Below, in pieces: positions 49,603 to 59,112 of a stretch of DNA of 64,000 bases (position 1 is the stretch's first letter; each line of letters starts with the position of its first letter). The DNA is from Pollutimonas bauzanensis (lineage in GTDB: Bacteria; Pseudomonadota; Gammaproteobacteria; Burkholderiales; Burkholderiaceae_B), in contig NZ_FQXE01000018.1 of NCBI RefSeq assembly GCF_900129885.1, positions 1 through 64,000 of the forward strand. The letters run 5' to 3'. Made by a program: the position numbers and the translations under genes. The notes beneath the pieces were generated by a model that did not search any database, was not told the DNA's origin, and saw only the letters and a list, made by a program, of their open reading frames with translations.

Positions 49603-50907
49603 TCAGGCCGGGGCGGCGCGCAGCGGATCTATGGCTTGCGTGACCGCCCTGGCCACCGCCAGCAAGCGCGTATCCTGGGCGAATGCGCCTATCAGCTGGG
49701 CCCCCAGCGGGAGGCCCTGCGGACCCAGGGAGATAGGAAAGGACACCGAAGGCAGGTGCAGCAGCGACCACAAGGCGCCAAAACGCGGGTCGCCGGCGGA
49801 CGACAGGCCGGCCTCGGCCTCGCCCGCGGCGGCGGGGTACAAGATCGCGTCGACGTCCTGAAACATGTCCTGGCTGCGCCAATGGGCTTCGCGCACCTGC
49901 TGGCGCATGGACACATATTCATCGAAGTCCACGCTCTCGCCTTGCTGCAGGCGGGTGTGCAGGCGCGGGCTCAAATGCCTGGCGTGCAGCAGGCGCTCAT
50001 TGGCCAGGGTCTGCCGCGCCTCGTACATGAACAGGCGCGGCTGGATCGCAATCAGCGGCTCCAGTTCCTGCGGCAGCCAGATCCGGCTCATGGCGCAGCC
50101 GGCCTGTTCCAGGCGCTGAACCAGGCGCTCGAGCGCCTGCAGCGTTTCCGGCTTGACGTAGTCCCACTGGCGCGACAGGCACAGGGCGATGCGCGGCTTG
50201 AACACCGCGCTGCCGACCGTCCTGGCGCCATGCAGGCCCAGGGTGAAAAATGCGGCGTCCTCAACGCTGCGGGCGATCACGCCTATCGTGTCCTGCGACG
50301 GACTCAGCGCCTTCATGCCGGCCGTGGCTATCATATCGAAGCTGGGCTTATACCCCACGACCCCGCAATACACCGCCGGGCGGACGATAGAACCGGTGGT
50401 CTGCGTGGCGAAGGCGACCGGCGCCATGAAGTCCGCCACGGCCGCGGCGGAGCCGCTGGAAGATCCGCCGGGGGTATGTTCCAGCTGCAAAGGGTTCCTG
50501 GCCTGGCTGGGGGTCTGGGTGGCGAACTCTCCGGTCGCGACCTTGCCCAGCACCACGGCGCCGCGGTTCTTGGCGACCACCACGCAGGCGGCGTCCAGCG
50601 CCGGCTGGAAGTTCCGGTAGATCTTCGAGCCGTACTCCGTGGGATAGTCCGAAGTGTCGATAATATCCTTGACCGCGAAAGGTATCCCCCGCAGCACATG
50701 CTGGCCCGAATCCGCATCGATCTTGCGGGCGGCCGCCAGGGCCTTGGCGGCGTCATAGGCGACAAAGGCCTGGACCTGCGGGTTGCGCTCCGCAATCCGG
50801 TCCAGGCATGCCTGGACCAGGGCGACGCTGGTGATCTCGCGCCGCTCGATCGCCCCGGCGGCTTCGACCACGCCGAGCTGGTTCAACGGTTTCTTGCCGC
50901 TTTTCAT
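49603..50907 (-). CDS. Amidase-signature family amidase
   Basis: 434 aa from ATG 50907, which overlaps the Bug-receptor stop (ATGA). The Ser-cisSer-Lys triad motifs are present: Lys in GIPFAVKDIIDT, the Gly/Ser-rich TPGGSSSGSAAAVADFMAPV and the nucleophile region FATQTTGSIVRPAVYCGVVG. It hydrolyses an amide, probably of the compound bound by the co-transcribed Bug receptor. Confidence 0.92.
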   Translation of the reverse strand: MKSGKKPLNQLGVVEAAGAIERREITSVALVQACLDRIAERNPQVQAFVAYDAAKALAAARKIDADSGQHVLRGIPFAVKDIIDTSDYPTEYGSKIYRNFQPALDAACVVVAKNRGAVVLGKVATGEFATQTPSQARNPLQLEHTPGGSSSGSAAAVADFMAPVAFATQTTGSIVRPAVYCGVVGYKPSFDMIATAGMKALSPSQDTIGVIARSVEDAAFFTLGLHGARTVGSAVFKPRIALCLSRQWDYVKPETLQALERLVQRLEQAGCAMSRIWLPQELEPLIAIQPRLFMYEARQTLANERLLHARHLSPRLHTRLQQGESVDFDEYVSMRQQVREAHWRSQDMFQDVDAILYPAAAGEAEAGLSSAGDPRFGALWSLLHLPSVSFPISLGPQGLPLGAQLIGAFAQDTRLLAVARAVTQAIDPLRAAPA

Positions 50908-51893
50908 TCCAGGCTTATCCCCGCATCTTTGATGACTTTGGCCCATTTGTCATGCTCGGCCTGGACGAACTGGGTGAAGTCCCGGACCGAACCGCCGGCC
51001 GGCTCCGCGCCCAGGGCCAACAGCTGCTGCTTGACCTCGGGCTGGTTCAATATCTTCTGCACTTCGGCATTCAATTTCTCGACAATGGCGGGGTCGACCT
51101 TCGCCGGCGCGAACAAGCCGAACCAGCCGTTGACCTCGTAGCCCGGCAAGCCGGCTTCGGCCATGGTCGGCACCTGGGGCAGCAAAGCCGAGCGCTGGGC
51201 CGAGGTGACCGCCAGCGCGCGCAGCTTGCCGGATTCGATATGCGACAGGCATAGCGGCACGTTGCAGAACATCGCCTCGACGCGGCCCGGCAGCAAGTCG
51301 GCGAGCGCCGCCCCGCCGCCCTTGTACGGAACATGCAGCATTTGCGTATTGGTCAGCGACTTGAAGAGCTCGCCCGACAAATGCATGCTGCCGCCATTGC
51401 CCGTGGAGGCGTAGCTGTACTGTCGGCCCGGCAGCAAGCTTATCAGTTCGCCAACCGTCTTGGCGGGCACTTGCGGATTCACCACCAGCACATTGGCGAC
51501 CGTGGCCACATTGGTAATGGGCGCGAAATCGCGCAAGGGCTGGAATTTCAAGTCCTTGTACAGGCTGGGATTCACCGCGTTCGTGCTGGTGGGGCCCAGC
51601 AGCAGCGTGTAGCCGTCGGGCGCCGCGTCGGCCACGGCCGCCGCGCCGATATTGCCGCCGGCGCCGGGCTTGTTCTGGACGACCACCGGCTGGCCCAGGG
51701 AATCCGCCAGCCCCTTTGCCGCAATGCGCGCCAGCAGATCAGTGACGCTGCCCGGGCCGAAAGGCACCACCAGGCTGATCGGCCTGGCGGGATACGGCGC
51801 GGCTTGCGCGAGCGCGCCGGCGGATGCCAGCAGCATAGCGGCGCCGCCGCACGCGGCCACGGCAAAACGAAGTCTCGATGGGAACGTGAACAT
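50904..51893 (-). CDS. Bug-family tripartite tricarboxylate transporter substrate-binding protein
   Basis: 329 aa from ATG 51893 (MFTFPSRLRFAVAACGGAAM), with a signal peptide ending near ALAQA. Bug motifs: ISLVVPFGPGSVTDLLARIA, VVVQNKPGAGGNIGAAAVAD, HVPYKGGGAALADLLPGRVE, GWFGLFAPAKVDPAIVEKLN. Periplasmic carboxylate or amide receptor, translationally coupled to the amidase. It is divergent from a LysR gene that likely controls the pair. Confidence 0.92.
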   Translation of the reverse strand: MFTFPSRLRFAVAACGGAAMLLASAGALAQAAPYPARPISLVVPFGPGSVTDLLARIAAKGLADSLGQPVVVQNKPGAGGNIGAAAVADAAPDGYTLLLGPTSTNAVNPSLYKDLKFQPLRDFAPITNVATVANVLVVNPQVPAKTVGELISLLPGRQYSYASTGNGGSMHLSGELFKSLTNTQMLHVPYKGGGAALADLLPGRVEAMFCNVPLCLSHIESGKLRALAVTSAQRSALLPQVPTMAEAGLPGYEVNGWFGLFAPAKVDPAIVEKLNAEVQKILNQPEVKQQLLALGAEPAGGSVRDFTQFVQAEHDKWAKVIKDAGISLE

Positions 51894-51992
51894 GGCTTCG
51901 ATTCCTGTAGAAAGAGTGAATGCGAATGAGCGAGGCTGGACCTCGCTCAAAAGATGGACAAGCTTAGTTCGCGCTTATTAAGATGTCTAATA

Positions 51993-52012
51993 TTAATTAA
52001 ACCCATAATTAA
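51993..52012. promoter_or_regulatory. LysR-type dyad between the Bug/amidase operon and lysR
   Basis: TTAATT-AAACCCAT-AATTAA, a perfect dyad with T-N11-A character in the 140-bp divergent region. Confidence 0.5.
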
Positions 52013-52033
52013 GACACTGAAAGACCCAATGCA

Positions 52034-52954
52034 ATGATTCTCCATTCACGCTCCATTGAAGCATTCATCGTCGTCGCCGAAGAATTACATTTCGGCAATG
52101 CCGCCAAGCGCCTGCACATGAGCCAGCCGCCGCTCAGCCAGCAGATCCGCCGCTTCGAGGAAGAAATAGGCGCCCAGCTGTTCGTGCGCAGCACGCGGTC
52201 GGTCAAGCTGACGCCCGCGGGGGCGATGCTGCTCAAGAAGGCCAAGCAACTGGCCACCGACGGGCAATTGGCGGTGCTGGCCGTGCGCCGCACGGCCAGC
52301 GGCGAATCCGGCAGCCTGACCATAGGCTTCACCAGCACCGCGGCCTACCAGTTTCTGCCCAAGCTGCTGGCCGGCTATCACACCCGCCGGCCCGACATCG
52401 CGCTCACACTGAAGGAAGACTTGTCGGCCAACCTGATCATCCTCCTGGCCGAGGAAAAGATCGACCTCGCCCTGTTGCGCAGGCCGGCCGCCGCCAACCA
52501 TGCGTCCTTGATTTTCAGCAGGGTGAGCCAGGAAAACATGTGCGTGGCCATGCAGAATTGCCATCCGCTGGCCAGGCAGGAAAGCATCGCCCCGCGGCAA
52601 TTGCATGGCCTGCCGTTCGTGGGGTACAGCGCCGAGACCGCGCTGTATTTCCGGGAAAAAACGCAAAGCCTGTTCGCCCATTTCCAGATACAGCCCGATA
52701 TCGTTCATGAAAGCGTCATGCCCACGCTGCTGGCGCTGATCGAGGCGGGAGCCGGCATCGCGCTGGTGCCTGAATCCGCGGCGCACTTGCGGCCCGCCGG
52801 CGTCTGCTACCGGCCGCTGAAAGACGCCGGCGCCACCGCGGCCATCGATCTTTATTGCGCGCAGCGGCGCGACGACAGCAACCCCGCCACGCAGACGGCG
52901 CGCGAAATACTGCAAGCCATTACCCCTCCCTTTTTCTCACCACCATCCACCTAG
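52034..52954 (+). CDS. LysR-family transcriptional regulator
   Basis: 306 aa. The N-terminal wHTH AEELHFGNAAKRLHMSQPPL, SQQIRRFEEEIGAQLFVRST is of the CbnR/BenM-like group. The effector domain follows. It probably activates the divergent Bug-amidase operon in response to the substrate. Its 3' end overlaps the convergent transferase gene by 35 nt. Confidence 0.93.
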   Translation: MILHSRSIEAFIVVAEELHFGNAAKRLHMSQPPLSQQIRRFEEEIGAQLFVRSTRSVKLTPAGAMLLKKAKQLATDGQLAVLAVRRTASGESGSLTIGFTSTAAYQFLPKLLAGYHTRRPDIALTLKEDLSANLIILLAEEKIDLALLRRPAAANHASLIFSRVSQENMCVAMQNCHPLARQESIAPRQLHGLPFVGYSAETALYFREKTQSLFAHFQIQPDIVHESVMPTLLALIEAGAGIALVPESAAHLRPAGVCYRPLKDAGATAAIDLYCAQRRDDSNPATQTAREILQAITPPFFSPPST

Positions 52955-54023
52955 GCACCCGGAAACGCACCAGCACCCGGTACAGCACCATATACGCCAC
53001 GACAAACAAGGCCGTAAAGCCGATCAGCACAGGCTCGTTCTGCCAGAACAGCAGCGCGGCCAGCCCGGCCAGGGACGAAAACGCCCACAGGAAGGGGGAA
53101 GTCATGGCATTGCGCTGGATCTTGCGGCGCCGTTTGCCCGGGCCCGCCTCCGCCCAGCGCACGACACGCCGGTAGATCAGCATGTGCAGGTGGACGCGGT
53201 CGGGCAGGGCCGGCGACATGCGCCGCAGGAAAACCTTGCGGTAGATGGAAAACAGCGTTTCGAACACCGGATAAAAACAGAGCAGCAAGGGAAACCAGGC
53301 CGAAACATTGGCGTGGCGCCCCAACAGCAAGATGGCCACCACGCCTATCATGTAGCCAATAAAATAGGCGCCGCCAGCGCCCAGGAAAATCAGCCCGCTG
53401 GGATAATTCCAGACCAGGAACCCGCAAATCGCGCCTATCATGCACGCCGACATCACCAGCAGCAGGCGGTCGCCCACGCAATAAGCCACATAGGCGAAGC
53501 CCGCGAAGATCAAGGCCGATACCACGGCCGCCAGCCCGTTGTAGCCGTCGATGATATTGATCGCATTGGCCGCGCCGCCAATGACGATGAGCGTCGCAAT
53601 GAATGATATCGCCGCGTACTGCAGCAGCCAGTCGGCGCCCAGCACATTCATGCGGATCACCTGCGCATCCAGCACGCAGTAGGCCAATACGCCGGATATT
53701 CCGACAAACAGGAAGCGCAGCCGGACCGATGCCCTTCTGCTCACGTCCGCGGCCAGGCCGCCCATGAAGGCGGGCAGGGAGCATAGCCATATCAACAGCA
53801 ATGGCGCCAGCACCTGCGGCTCGCGATACGCCAAGGGCGCGCTGCTCGCCAGCACCGCCAATACCAGCGCCACCCCGCCCATGCGCGGCACAGGGCGCGC
53901 GCAGCATTTCCGGGCCTCCGCCAAACCGCCATCGGCGCAATGGCGGCTATGTAAATATTTGTAGCGCACCAGTATGAGCGTCAAGGCCAAGGACGCCAGA
54001 AAGGCGGTAAGGAGATACACCAT
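52920..54023 (-). CDS. MraY/WecA-like glycosyl-1-phosphate transferase (family 4)
   Basis: 367 aa with about ten membrane helices. Polyprenyl-phosphate HexNAc-1-P transferase signatures: RPVPRMGGVALVLAVLA after the first helix, the catalytic NAINIIDGYNGLAAVVSALI (DG metal site) and a cytoplasmic DRVHLHMLIYRR loop. It would start a surface polysaccharide on undecaprenyl phosphate. No other glycan gene is adjacent in the window. It overlaps the convergent lysR by 35 nt. Confidence 0.88.
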   Translation of the reverse strand: MVYLLTAFLASLALTLILVRYKYLHSRHCADGGLAEARKCCARPVPRMGGVALVLAVLASSAPLAYREPQVLAPLLLIWLCSLPAFMGGLAADVSRRASVRLRFLFVGISGVLAYCVLDAQVIRMNVLGADWLLQYAAISFIATLIVIGGAANAINIIDGYNGLAAVVSALIFAGFAYVAYCVGDRLLLVMSACMIGAICGFLVWNYPSGLIFLGAGGAYFIGYMIGVVAILLLGRHANVSAWFPLLLCFYPVFETLFSIYRKVFLRRMSPALPDRVHLHMLIYRRVVRWAEAGPGKRRRKIQRNAMTSPFLWAFSSLAGLAALLFWQNEPVLIGFTALFVVAYMVLYRVLVRFRVPRWMVVRKREG

Positions 54024-54344
54024 GCGTTAGACCGGCAAGTCCTTTATGTTTGTAGTCGGGTTCGCCGCAAGCCCCTGAAAACGCCTCTCCATATATTTGC
54101 AAGCCTAGAAAATGCCGATCAGCAAGAACTATGCCGGAAGCGCCCAGACGCGTTTTGTTACGGACCTCAGCATGAAAGAAAGCACGGACTTCAACAATAG
54201 GGCGTGCGGCTACCGCCGCCCGCGATTTCATGTTTCTTGAGACGAACGGGTGCGAATTTGGGACATGCGGGCATGGAAGCTGGCAGCGGTTTCATCAACA
54301 ATGCATATGGGTTTTCCATCCTATCCATTGCATTCCAGGCCCCC
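54024..54344. other. Intergenic region, nothing recognised
   Basis: 321 bases, AT-richer than its neighbours, upstream of the AhpD-like/ABC operon and of the divergent transferase gene. It must carry both promoters. I see no strong dyad, terminator or ORF. Confidence 0.3.
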
Positions 54345-54911
54345 ATGTCACGTCTTCCCGTTTTCGCGGCGGAATCCGCCCCCGAAGCCAGCCGTCCGCT
54401 GCTCGAGCAGGTCAAGGCCAATAACGGCTTCGTCCCCAACCTGATCGGCGTTCTGGCGGGATCCCCGCAGGCCCTTGAAACCTATCTGGGCGTTGGCGCG
54501 ACCAATGGCCGCAACAGCCTGAGCCTCGCCGAACGCGAGGTGGTGCAACTGACGGCCGCGCGCATCCATGGCTGCGGGTTCTGCGTGGCCGGCCACACCG
54601 CGGCCGCCGTCAAGGGCAAGGTCTTCAGCCGCGAGGATACCCTGGCGCTGCAGCATGGCCGGCCGCTGTCCGACGCCAGGCTGCAGGCGCTGGCCGGCTT
54701 CACCGGGCAGGTGATCGCCGCGCGCGGAGCGGTGTCCGACGAGGCACTGCGGCACTTTCTCGATGCGGGCTATTCCCAGCGCCAGGCGCTCGAAGTCGTG
54801 CTCGGAGTGAGCCTGGCGACACTATGCAATTTCGCCAACAATCTGGCGCGCACCGAGCTCAATCCGGAGTTGCAGCCCTACGCCATTGGCTCGCTGGAGC
54901 GCCAGTCATGA
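54345..54911 (+). CDS. Carboxymuconolactone decarboxylase / AhpD-like peroxidase-related protein
   Basis: 188 aa from ATG 54345 (MSRLPVFAAESAPEASRPLL). LLEQVKANNGFVPNLIGVLA is the family's N-terminal signature, and ARIHGCGFCVAGHTAAAVKG holds the redox CxxC and His. It leads an operon with a NitT/TauT-type ABC transporter, which suggests handling of the imported compound or of oxidative stress from its use. Confidence 0.88.
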   Translation: MSRLPVFAAESAPEASRPLLEQVKANNGFVPNLIGVLAGSPQALETYLGVGATNGRNSLSLAEREVVQLTAARIHGCGFCVAGHTAAAVKGKVFSREDTLALQHGRPLSDARLQALAGFTGQVIAARGAVSDEALRHFLDAGYSQRQALEVVLGVSLATLCNFANNLARTELNPELQPYAIGSLERQS

Positions 54912-54957
54912 ACCGCGGCGTTGCCGATCTCCCTCCAGCGCACTCGCCGGGACCGGC

Positions 54958-55752
54958 ATGAATGCCGTCCCGCCCCATTCCGGGCCTGGCGTCCTCACGC
55001 TGCAGGCCCAGGGCCTGCGTTTCGCCTACCCCGGCCAGGCGCCGGTGTTCAGCGACCTGTCTTTGCAGGTGCGCCCCGGGGAAATCGTCGCCTTGCTGGG
55101 CGGCAGCGGCTGCGGCAAATCCACACTGCTGCGCGGACTGTCCGGCCTGGCCGCGCCGCAGGCCGGCGAAGTGCGTTTTCTCGGCGCGCCGCTGACGCGT
55201 CCGCATCCGCGCGCGGCGCTGATCTTCCAGCATGCCAGTCTGCTGCCATGGCGCGATACCCGCTCCAATGTGGCGTTCGGACTGGATTTCAAGCGCCAGC
55301 CGCGGCTCGATGCCGGCGTGCGCCAGCGGCGCGTCGCCGATGCGCTCGAGGCGGTCGGCCTGGCCGACCGCGCCCGCAGCTATCCCGCGCAGCTCTCGGG
55401 CGGGCAGGCCCAGCGGGTGGCGCTGGCGCGCGCGCTGGTACGGCAGCCGGCGCTGCTGTTCGCCGATGAACCCTTCGCGGCCCTGGACGCCATCACGCGC
55501 GCGCAGATGCAGCGCCTGCTGATCGCGCTGGTGCACCGCTGGCAGGCGGCAGTGCTGCTGGTGACGCATGACATCGACGAGGCCATCGTCGTGGCCGACC
55601 GCATCCTGCTGATGGGATGCGAGGCCGATGGGCCTGCGCGCATTGTGCAGGAATGGCCGGTCGCCATCGAGCGGCCGCGGGAAGGCCGCGCCCGCGCCGC
55701 CGCCGAGCTGCATTTCGAAATTCTTACCGCGCTGCAGTCGCTGCACGCCTGA
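54958..55752 (+). CDS. NitT/TauT-type ABC transporter ATP-binding protein
   Basis: 264 aa from ATG 54958. Complete ATPase motifs: Walker A LLGGSGCGKSTLLRGLSG, Q-loop IFQHASLLPWRDTRSN, signature QLSGGQAQRVALARAL, Walker B ALLFADEPFAALD and the H-loop VTHDIDEAIVVADRIL. It belongs to the SsuB/TauB/NrtD group energising import of nitrate, sulfonates or similar. The three transporter genes lie in one operon. Confidence 0.92.
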   Translation: MNAVPPHSGPGVLTLQAQGLRFAYPGQAPVFSDLSLQVRPGEIVALLGGSGCGKSTLLRGLSGLAAPQAGEVRFLGAPLTRPHPRAALIFQHASLLPWRDTRSNVAFGLDFKRQPRLDAGVRQRRVADALEAVGLADRARSYPAQLSGGQAQRVALARALVRQPALLFADEPFAALDAITRAQMQRLLIALVHRWQAAVLLVTHDIDEAIVVADRILLMGCEADGPARIVQEWPVAIERPREGRARAAAELHFEILTALQSLHA

Positions 55753-55783
55753 CACTGGCAACCCCCACGAAAGGAGTCATCGC

Positions 55784-57016
55784 ATGTCCGTTCCTGATCG
55801 ACCCACCCATATTTGCGCCAGCAGCGCGTGCAACTGCCACCTGACGCGCCGCGACGTGCTGCGCCTGGGCGCCCTGTCGGCTGCCGCGGCCATGGCGCCA
55901 TTGCTGAAGATGCGCGATGCGCGCGCCCAGTCCTTCAAGGGCGATGACCAGCCGGTGCGCATCGGCTATCTGCCCATCACCGATGCGGCCACGCTGCTGG
56001 TCGCGCATGGCCGCAAACTCTACGAGGCCGAAGGGCTGCGCACCGAACCGCCGCGGCTGTTCCGCTCCTGGGCCCAGCTTGTGGAGGCCTTCATCGCGGG
56101 CCAGGTCAATGTGATCCACATGCTGTCGCCCGCCACGCTCTGGCTGCGCTATGGATCGAAGTTCCCGGCCAAGGTCGTCGCCTGGAACCATATGAGCGGC
56201 TCGGCGCTGACAGTGCGTCCCGATATCGATGCGGTGAGCGACCTGGGCGGCAAAGTGGTTGCCATCCCGTTCTGGTACTCGGTCCACAATGTCGTGCTGC
56301 AGCGCCTGCTGCGCGAGAACAGCCTCGAGCCGGTCAGCCGGCCCCGGGACGGCGGGCTCAAGGACAATGAGGTCAACCTGATCGTGCTGCCGCCGGCCGA
56401 GATGGTGTCCGCGGCGGCGAACAAGGGCATTGCCGGCTTCATCGTGGCCGACCCCTTCAACGCCGCCGCCGAGTCGCTGGGGGTGGGCAAGGTGCTGCGC
56501 TTCACCGGCGATGTGTGGAAGGACCATGCATGCTGCGTTCTGACGCTGGCCGAGCAGGACATCGCGCAGCGTCCCGAATGGGTCCAGCGCGTGACCAACG
56601 CGGCGGTGAAAGCGCAGCTCTGGATCCGCGGCAACGAGTCAGAGACGGCGCAATTGCTGGCGCGCGATGCGCCAGGCAAATACACGCCGCACAACCTGCA
56701 GGTGCTCGACAAGGTACTGTCCTCGGCCGACTATCGGAACTATGAAGCCTCGGGAGTCGTCCGGCACAAAGACTGGGGGCAGCGGCGCATCGACTTCCAG
56801 CCCTATCCGTTTCCAAGCTATACCGAGGAACTCGTGCGTTCGCTGCGCCTGACCCGCGTCGAAGGCAACGCCGAGTTCCTGCAGGAACTGGACCCCGCCT
56901 TCGCGGCCCGGGATCTCGTCGATGACCGCTACGTGCGCCGCGCCATCGAGGACGTCGGCGGCCTGGAGGCCTTCGGGGTGCGCGGCGGATGGACCCGCAG
57001 CGAGGTGCTGGGCTGA
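55784..57016 (+). CDS. NitT/TauT-type ABC substrate-binding protein with Tat-like signal
   Basis: 410 aa from ATG 55784 with AAGGAG at 55771-55776. The N-terminus has a twin-arginine motif (TRRDVLRLGALSAAAAMAPL), suggesting Tat export, preceded by three cysteines (CASSACNC). The mature part (VRIGYLPITDAATLLVAHGR, LVEAFIAGQVNVIHMLSPAT) resembles NrtA/SsuA-like receptors. The ligand cannot be read from the sequence. Its TGA overlaps the permease ATG by one base. Confidence 0.9.
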   Translation: MSVPDRPTHICASSACNCHLTRRDVLRLGALSAAAAMAPLLKMRDARAQSFKGDDQPVRIGYLPITDAATLLVAHGRKLYEAEGLRTEPPRLFRSWAQLVEAFIAGQVNVIHMLSPATLWLRYGSKFPAKVVAWNHMSGSALTVRPDIDAVSDLGGKVVAIPFWYSVHNVVLQRLLRENSLEPVSRPRDGGLKDNEVNLIVLPPAEMVSAAANKGIAGFIVADPFNAAAESLGVGKVLRFTGDVWKDHACCVLTLAEQDIAQRPEWVQRVTNAAVKAQLWIRGNESETAQLLARDAPGKYTPHNLQVLDKVLSSADYRNYEASGVVRHKDWGQRRIDFQPYPFPSYTEELVRSLRLTRVEGNAEFLQELDPAFAARDLVDDRYVRRAIEDVGGLEAFGVRGGWTRSEVLG

Positions 57017-57792
57017 TGACGCGCAAGCGCGCGGCCTGGCGCGGCGCGCTGCTGCCATTGGCGGGGATTCTGGCGGCGCTGGCGCTTTGGGCCCTGGGCG
57101 TGGCCGCCCTGGAGGCGCGCACGCCGATCGCCAGGGCGTTTTCGCCGGCTGCCAGCGGCAGGGCGCTGCTGTCGCTGCTGGCAGCCGGCGAATTGTGGCC
57201 GCACGCGCTGGCCAGCCTGAAACGGGTCGGCCTGGGAATTGTACTGGCGGTGTCGGCCGGCGTTCCGGCCGGGCTGGCGCTGGGGCTGTCTCCCACCTTT
57301 CGGGCCGCGGTGACTCCCTTGTTCCAGTTGCTGCGCATGATCTCGCCGCTGTCGTGGATGCCGCTGGCCGTGATGGCGCTGGGTATCGGCGACGCGCCGG
57401 TGGTCTTCCTGCTGGTCTTCGCCGCCATCTGGCCTATCCTGCTCAACACGGCAGCGGGGGTGGCGGCGCTGGACGTCGACTGGCTGCGCCTGGCCGAGAG
57501 CCTGAGCGCGACACGCCGGGAAATCGTCTGGCAGATCGTGCTGCCCGGCGTGGTCACGCATGTGCTCACCGGCTTCCGGCTGGCCATAGGCATTGTCTGG
57601 ATCGTGCTGGTGCCCGCCGAAATGCTGGGCGTATCGTCGGGCCTGGGCTATTTCATTCTCGATACGCGCGACCGCCTGGCCTACGATGAGTTGACAGCAA
57701 CGATCGTGGTGATCGGCCTGCTGGGCTATGCGCTCGATGCCTTCGCCCGGACCGGCTATCGTCTATGGACGCGCGGCGAAGGCTCCGCATAG
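57016..57792 (+). CDS. NitT/TauT-type ABC transporter permease
   Basis: 258 aa from ATG 57016 (MTRKRAAWRGALLPLAGILA), about six membrane helices. The cytoplasmic EAA-like loop is AGVAALDVDWLRLAESLSAT, followed by VLPGVVTHVLTGFRLAIGIV; the pattern is that of SsuC/TauC/NrtB. It completes the transporter. Confidence 0.92.
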   Translation: MTRKRAAWRGALLPLAGILAALALWALGVAALEARTPIARAFSPAASGRALLSLLAAGELWPHALASLKRVGLGIVLAVSAGVPAGLALGLSPTFRAAVTPLFQLLRMISPLSWMPLAVMALGIGDAPVVFLLVFAAIWPILLNTAAGVAALDVDWLRLAESLSATRREIVWQIVLPGVVTHVLTGFRLAIGIVWIVLVPAEMLGVSSGLGYFILDTRDRLAYDELTATIVVIGLLGYALDAFARTGYRLWTRGEGSA

Positions 57793-57856
57793 GCCGCCAG
57801 CCGCGGCGCCATGGCCCGCCCCGTCATGAACGCGCCGCCGTTGCCGCCGCGCCGGG

Positions 57857-58795
57857 CTATTGCAGCACGGTCCCCAGCCCGCCCGGCCGGTTGCCGCGCC
57901 GCCACGCGCCGGGCTGCTCGCCGGTAATCTTCTTGAAAGCGCGGCTGAACGCCGCGCTGGACCGGTAGCCCACGTAGTCGGCGGCGCGTTCGATGCTGTC
58001 GCCCGACTCCAGGCGCTGCGCGGCGATACGCATGCGCAGCGTCGCCAGGAAGGCGGCCGGCGATTGTCCGGTGAGATCGCCGAAATGGCGGCAGAAATTG
58101 CTTCGCGACATATGCACGCGGGTCGCCATTTGTTCGACCGTCCAGTCGCGGCCCGGGGCGGACAGCACGTCGGCCAGCAGGCCGGCCATTTTGGTGGTGC
58201 GCGTCAGGCTCCATATGCCCGCCAGGCTGCGCATGTCCCTCGATACCGCCCGCCGGATCGCATAGAAGAGCAGAACTTCCACCAGGCGGGCCAGCAGCGG
58301 TGAGGGTTGTTCCGGGTCGCCGCCCGCCTCGGCGCGGATCAATTCAAAGACAGTGGCCAGGTGCCCGCTGTCCGTATCGTCGGCGCGAACCAGGATGGCT
58401 TCGGGAAGGCTGTCAATCAGCAGGTGGCTCATGGCTCCGCGAAACTCGAAGAAGCCGCAGGCAAGGCCGGTGCCGCCGCCGGGCACGCGCGCCTCGAGCG
58501 GCAGCATGGCCGCGGGAGCGTGGTGGATTCTGGAGCCCGGCTCGGCGTTGAGCCGATGGGGCACATCGCGCAGGAACAGGACGCTATCCCGCGGCATCAG
58601 CGGGATGGATGCGTGCCCGGGCCGGTGCAGCCAGCACTGGCCGTCGAGAACCAGATGGAAACTGCCCAGCAGCCTGCCGGCCGTCGATGCCTGCCAGGCG
58701 CCGCAGTAGCGGCCGGCATGGAACACGGTGGTTTCCAGGCGCAAGCTGCCCAGCAGCCAATTGACGAGTTGATCGCAAGAGAAAGTGGTTTCCAT
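57857..58795 (-). CDS. AraC-family transcriptional regulator
   Basis: 312 aa with an N-terminal cupin-type ligand domain (FHAGRYCGAWQASTAGRLLG, VLDGQCWLHRPGHASIPLMP) and two C-terminal AraC HTHs (WTVEQMATRVHMSRSNFCRH, IERAADYVGYRSSAAFSRAF). It is divergent from the RidA/chorismatase-like gene across 317 bp and convergent with the ABC permease. Confidence 0.92.
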   Translation of the reverse strand: METTFSCDQLVNWLLGSLRLETTVFHAGRYCGAWQASTAGRLLGSFHLVLDGQCWLHRPGHASIPLMPRDSVLFLRDVPHRLNAEPGSRIHHAPAAMLPLEARVPGGGTGLACGFFEFRGAMSHLLIDSLPEAILVRADDTDSGHLATVFELIRAEAGGDPEQPSPLLARLVEVLLFYAIRRAVSRDMRSLAGIWSLTRTTKMAGLLADVLSAPGRDWTVEQMATRVHMSRSNFCRHFGDLTGQSPAAFLATLRMRIAAQRLESGDSIERAADYVGYRSSAAFSRAFKKITGEQPGAWRRGNRPGGLGTVLQ

Positions 58796-59112
58796 GCGAT
58801 CGAATGTATCAACCTAATATCGCATCGCCAAATATTGCTTGGTCAATAGCTTATGCCAGGCCGGCGCCCGGCGCGCCTGCCGTGCCCGGCGTGCTTGCGG
58901 GCGGCAGGCATCGCGGCACATCGCCCGACGGCCGCTGCGGCCTTCCGGCTTGGCCGCAATCTTGATCTGCCTCAAGGATACGGAAACGACGCCATTTTGC
59001 CCATGTTTGAACATTCCAAATTCATGCCTGATCGTCCCAATTCGCGGCCAGCATGCTCCTTTGCCGACAGCCCCAACTTACACTGGCCGGACGGAAATTC
59101 AAGGAGGGAAGT
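58796..59112. other. Divergent promoter region with an FNR/Anr-like site
   Basis: 317 bases between AraC and the RidA-like gene. TTGAT-CTGC-CTCAA (58962-58975) differs from the FNR consensus TTGAT-N4-ATCAA at one base and lies 138 nt before ATG 59113. No gene is seen. AAGGAGGG at 59101-59108 is the ribosome binding site of the next gene. Confidence 0.4.
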
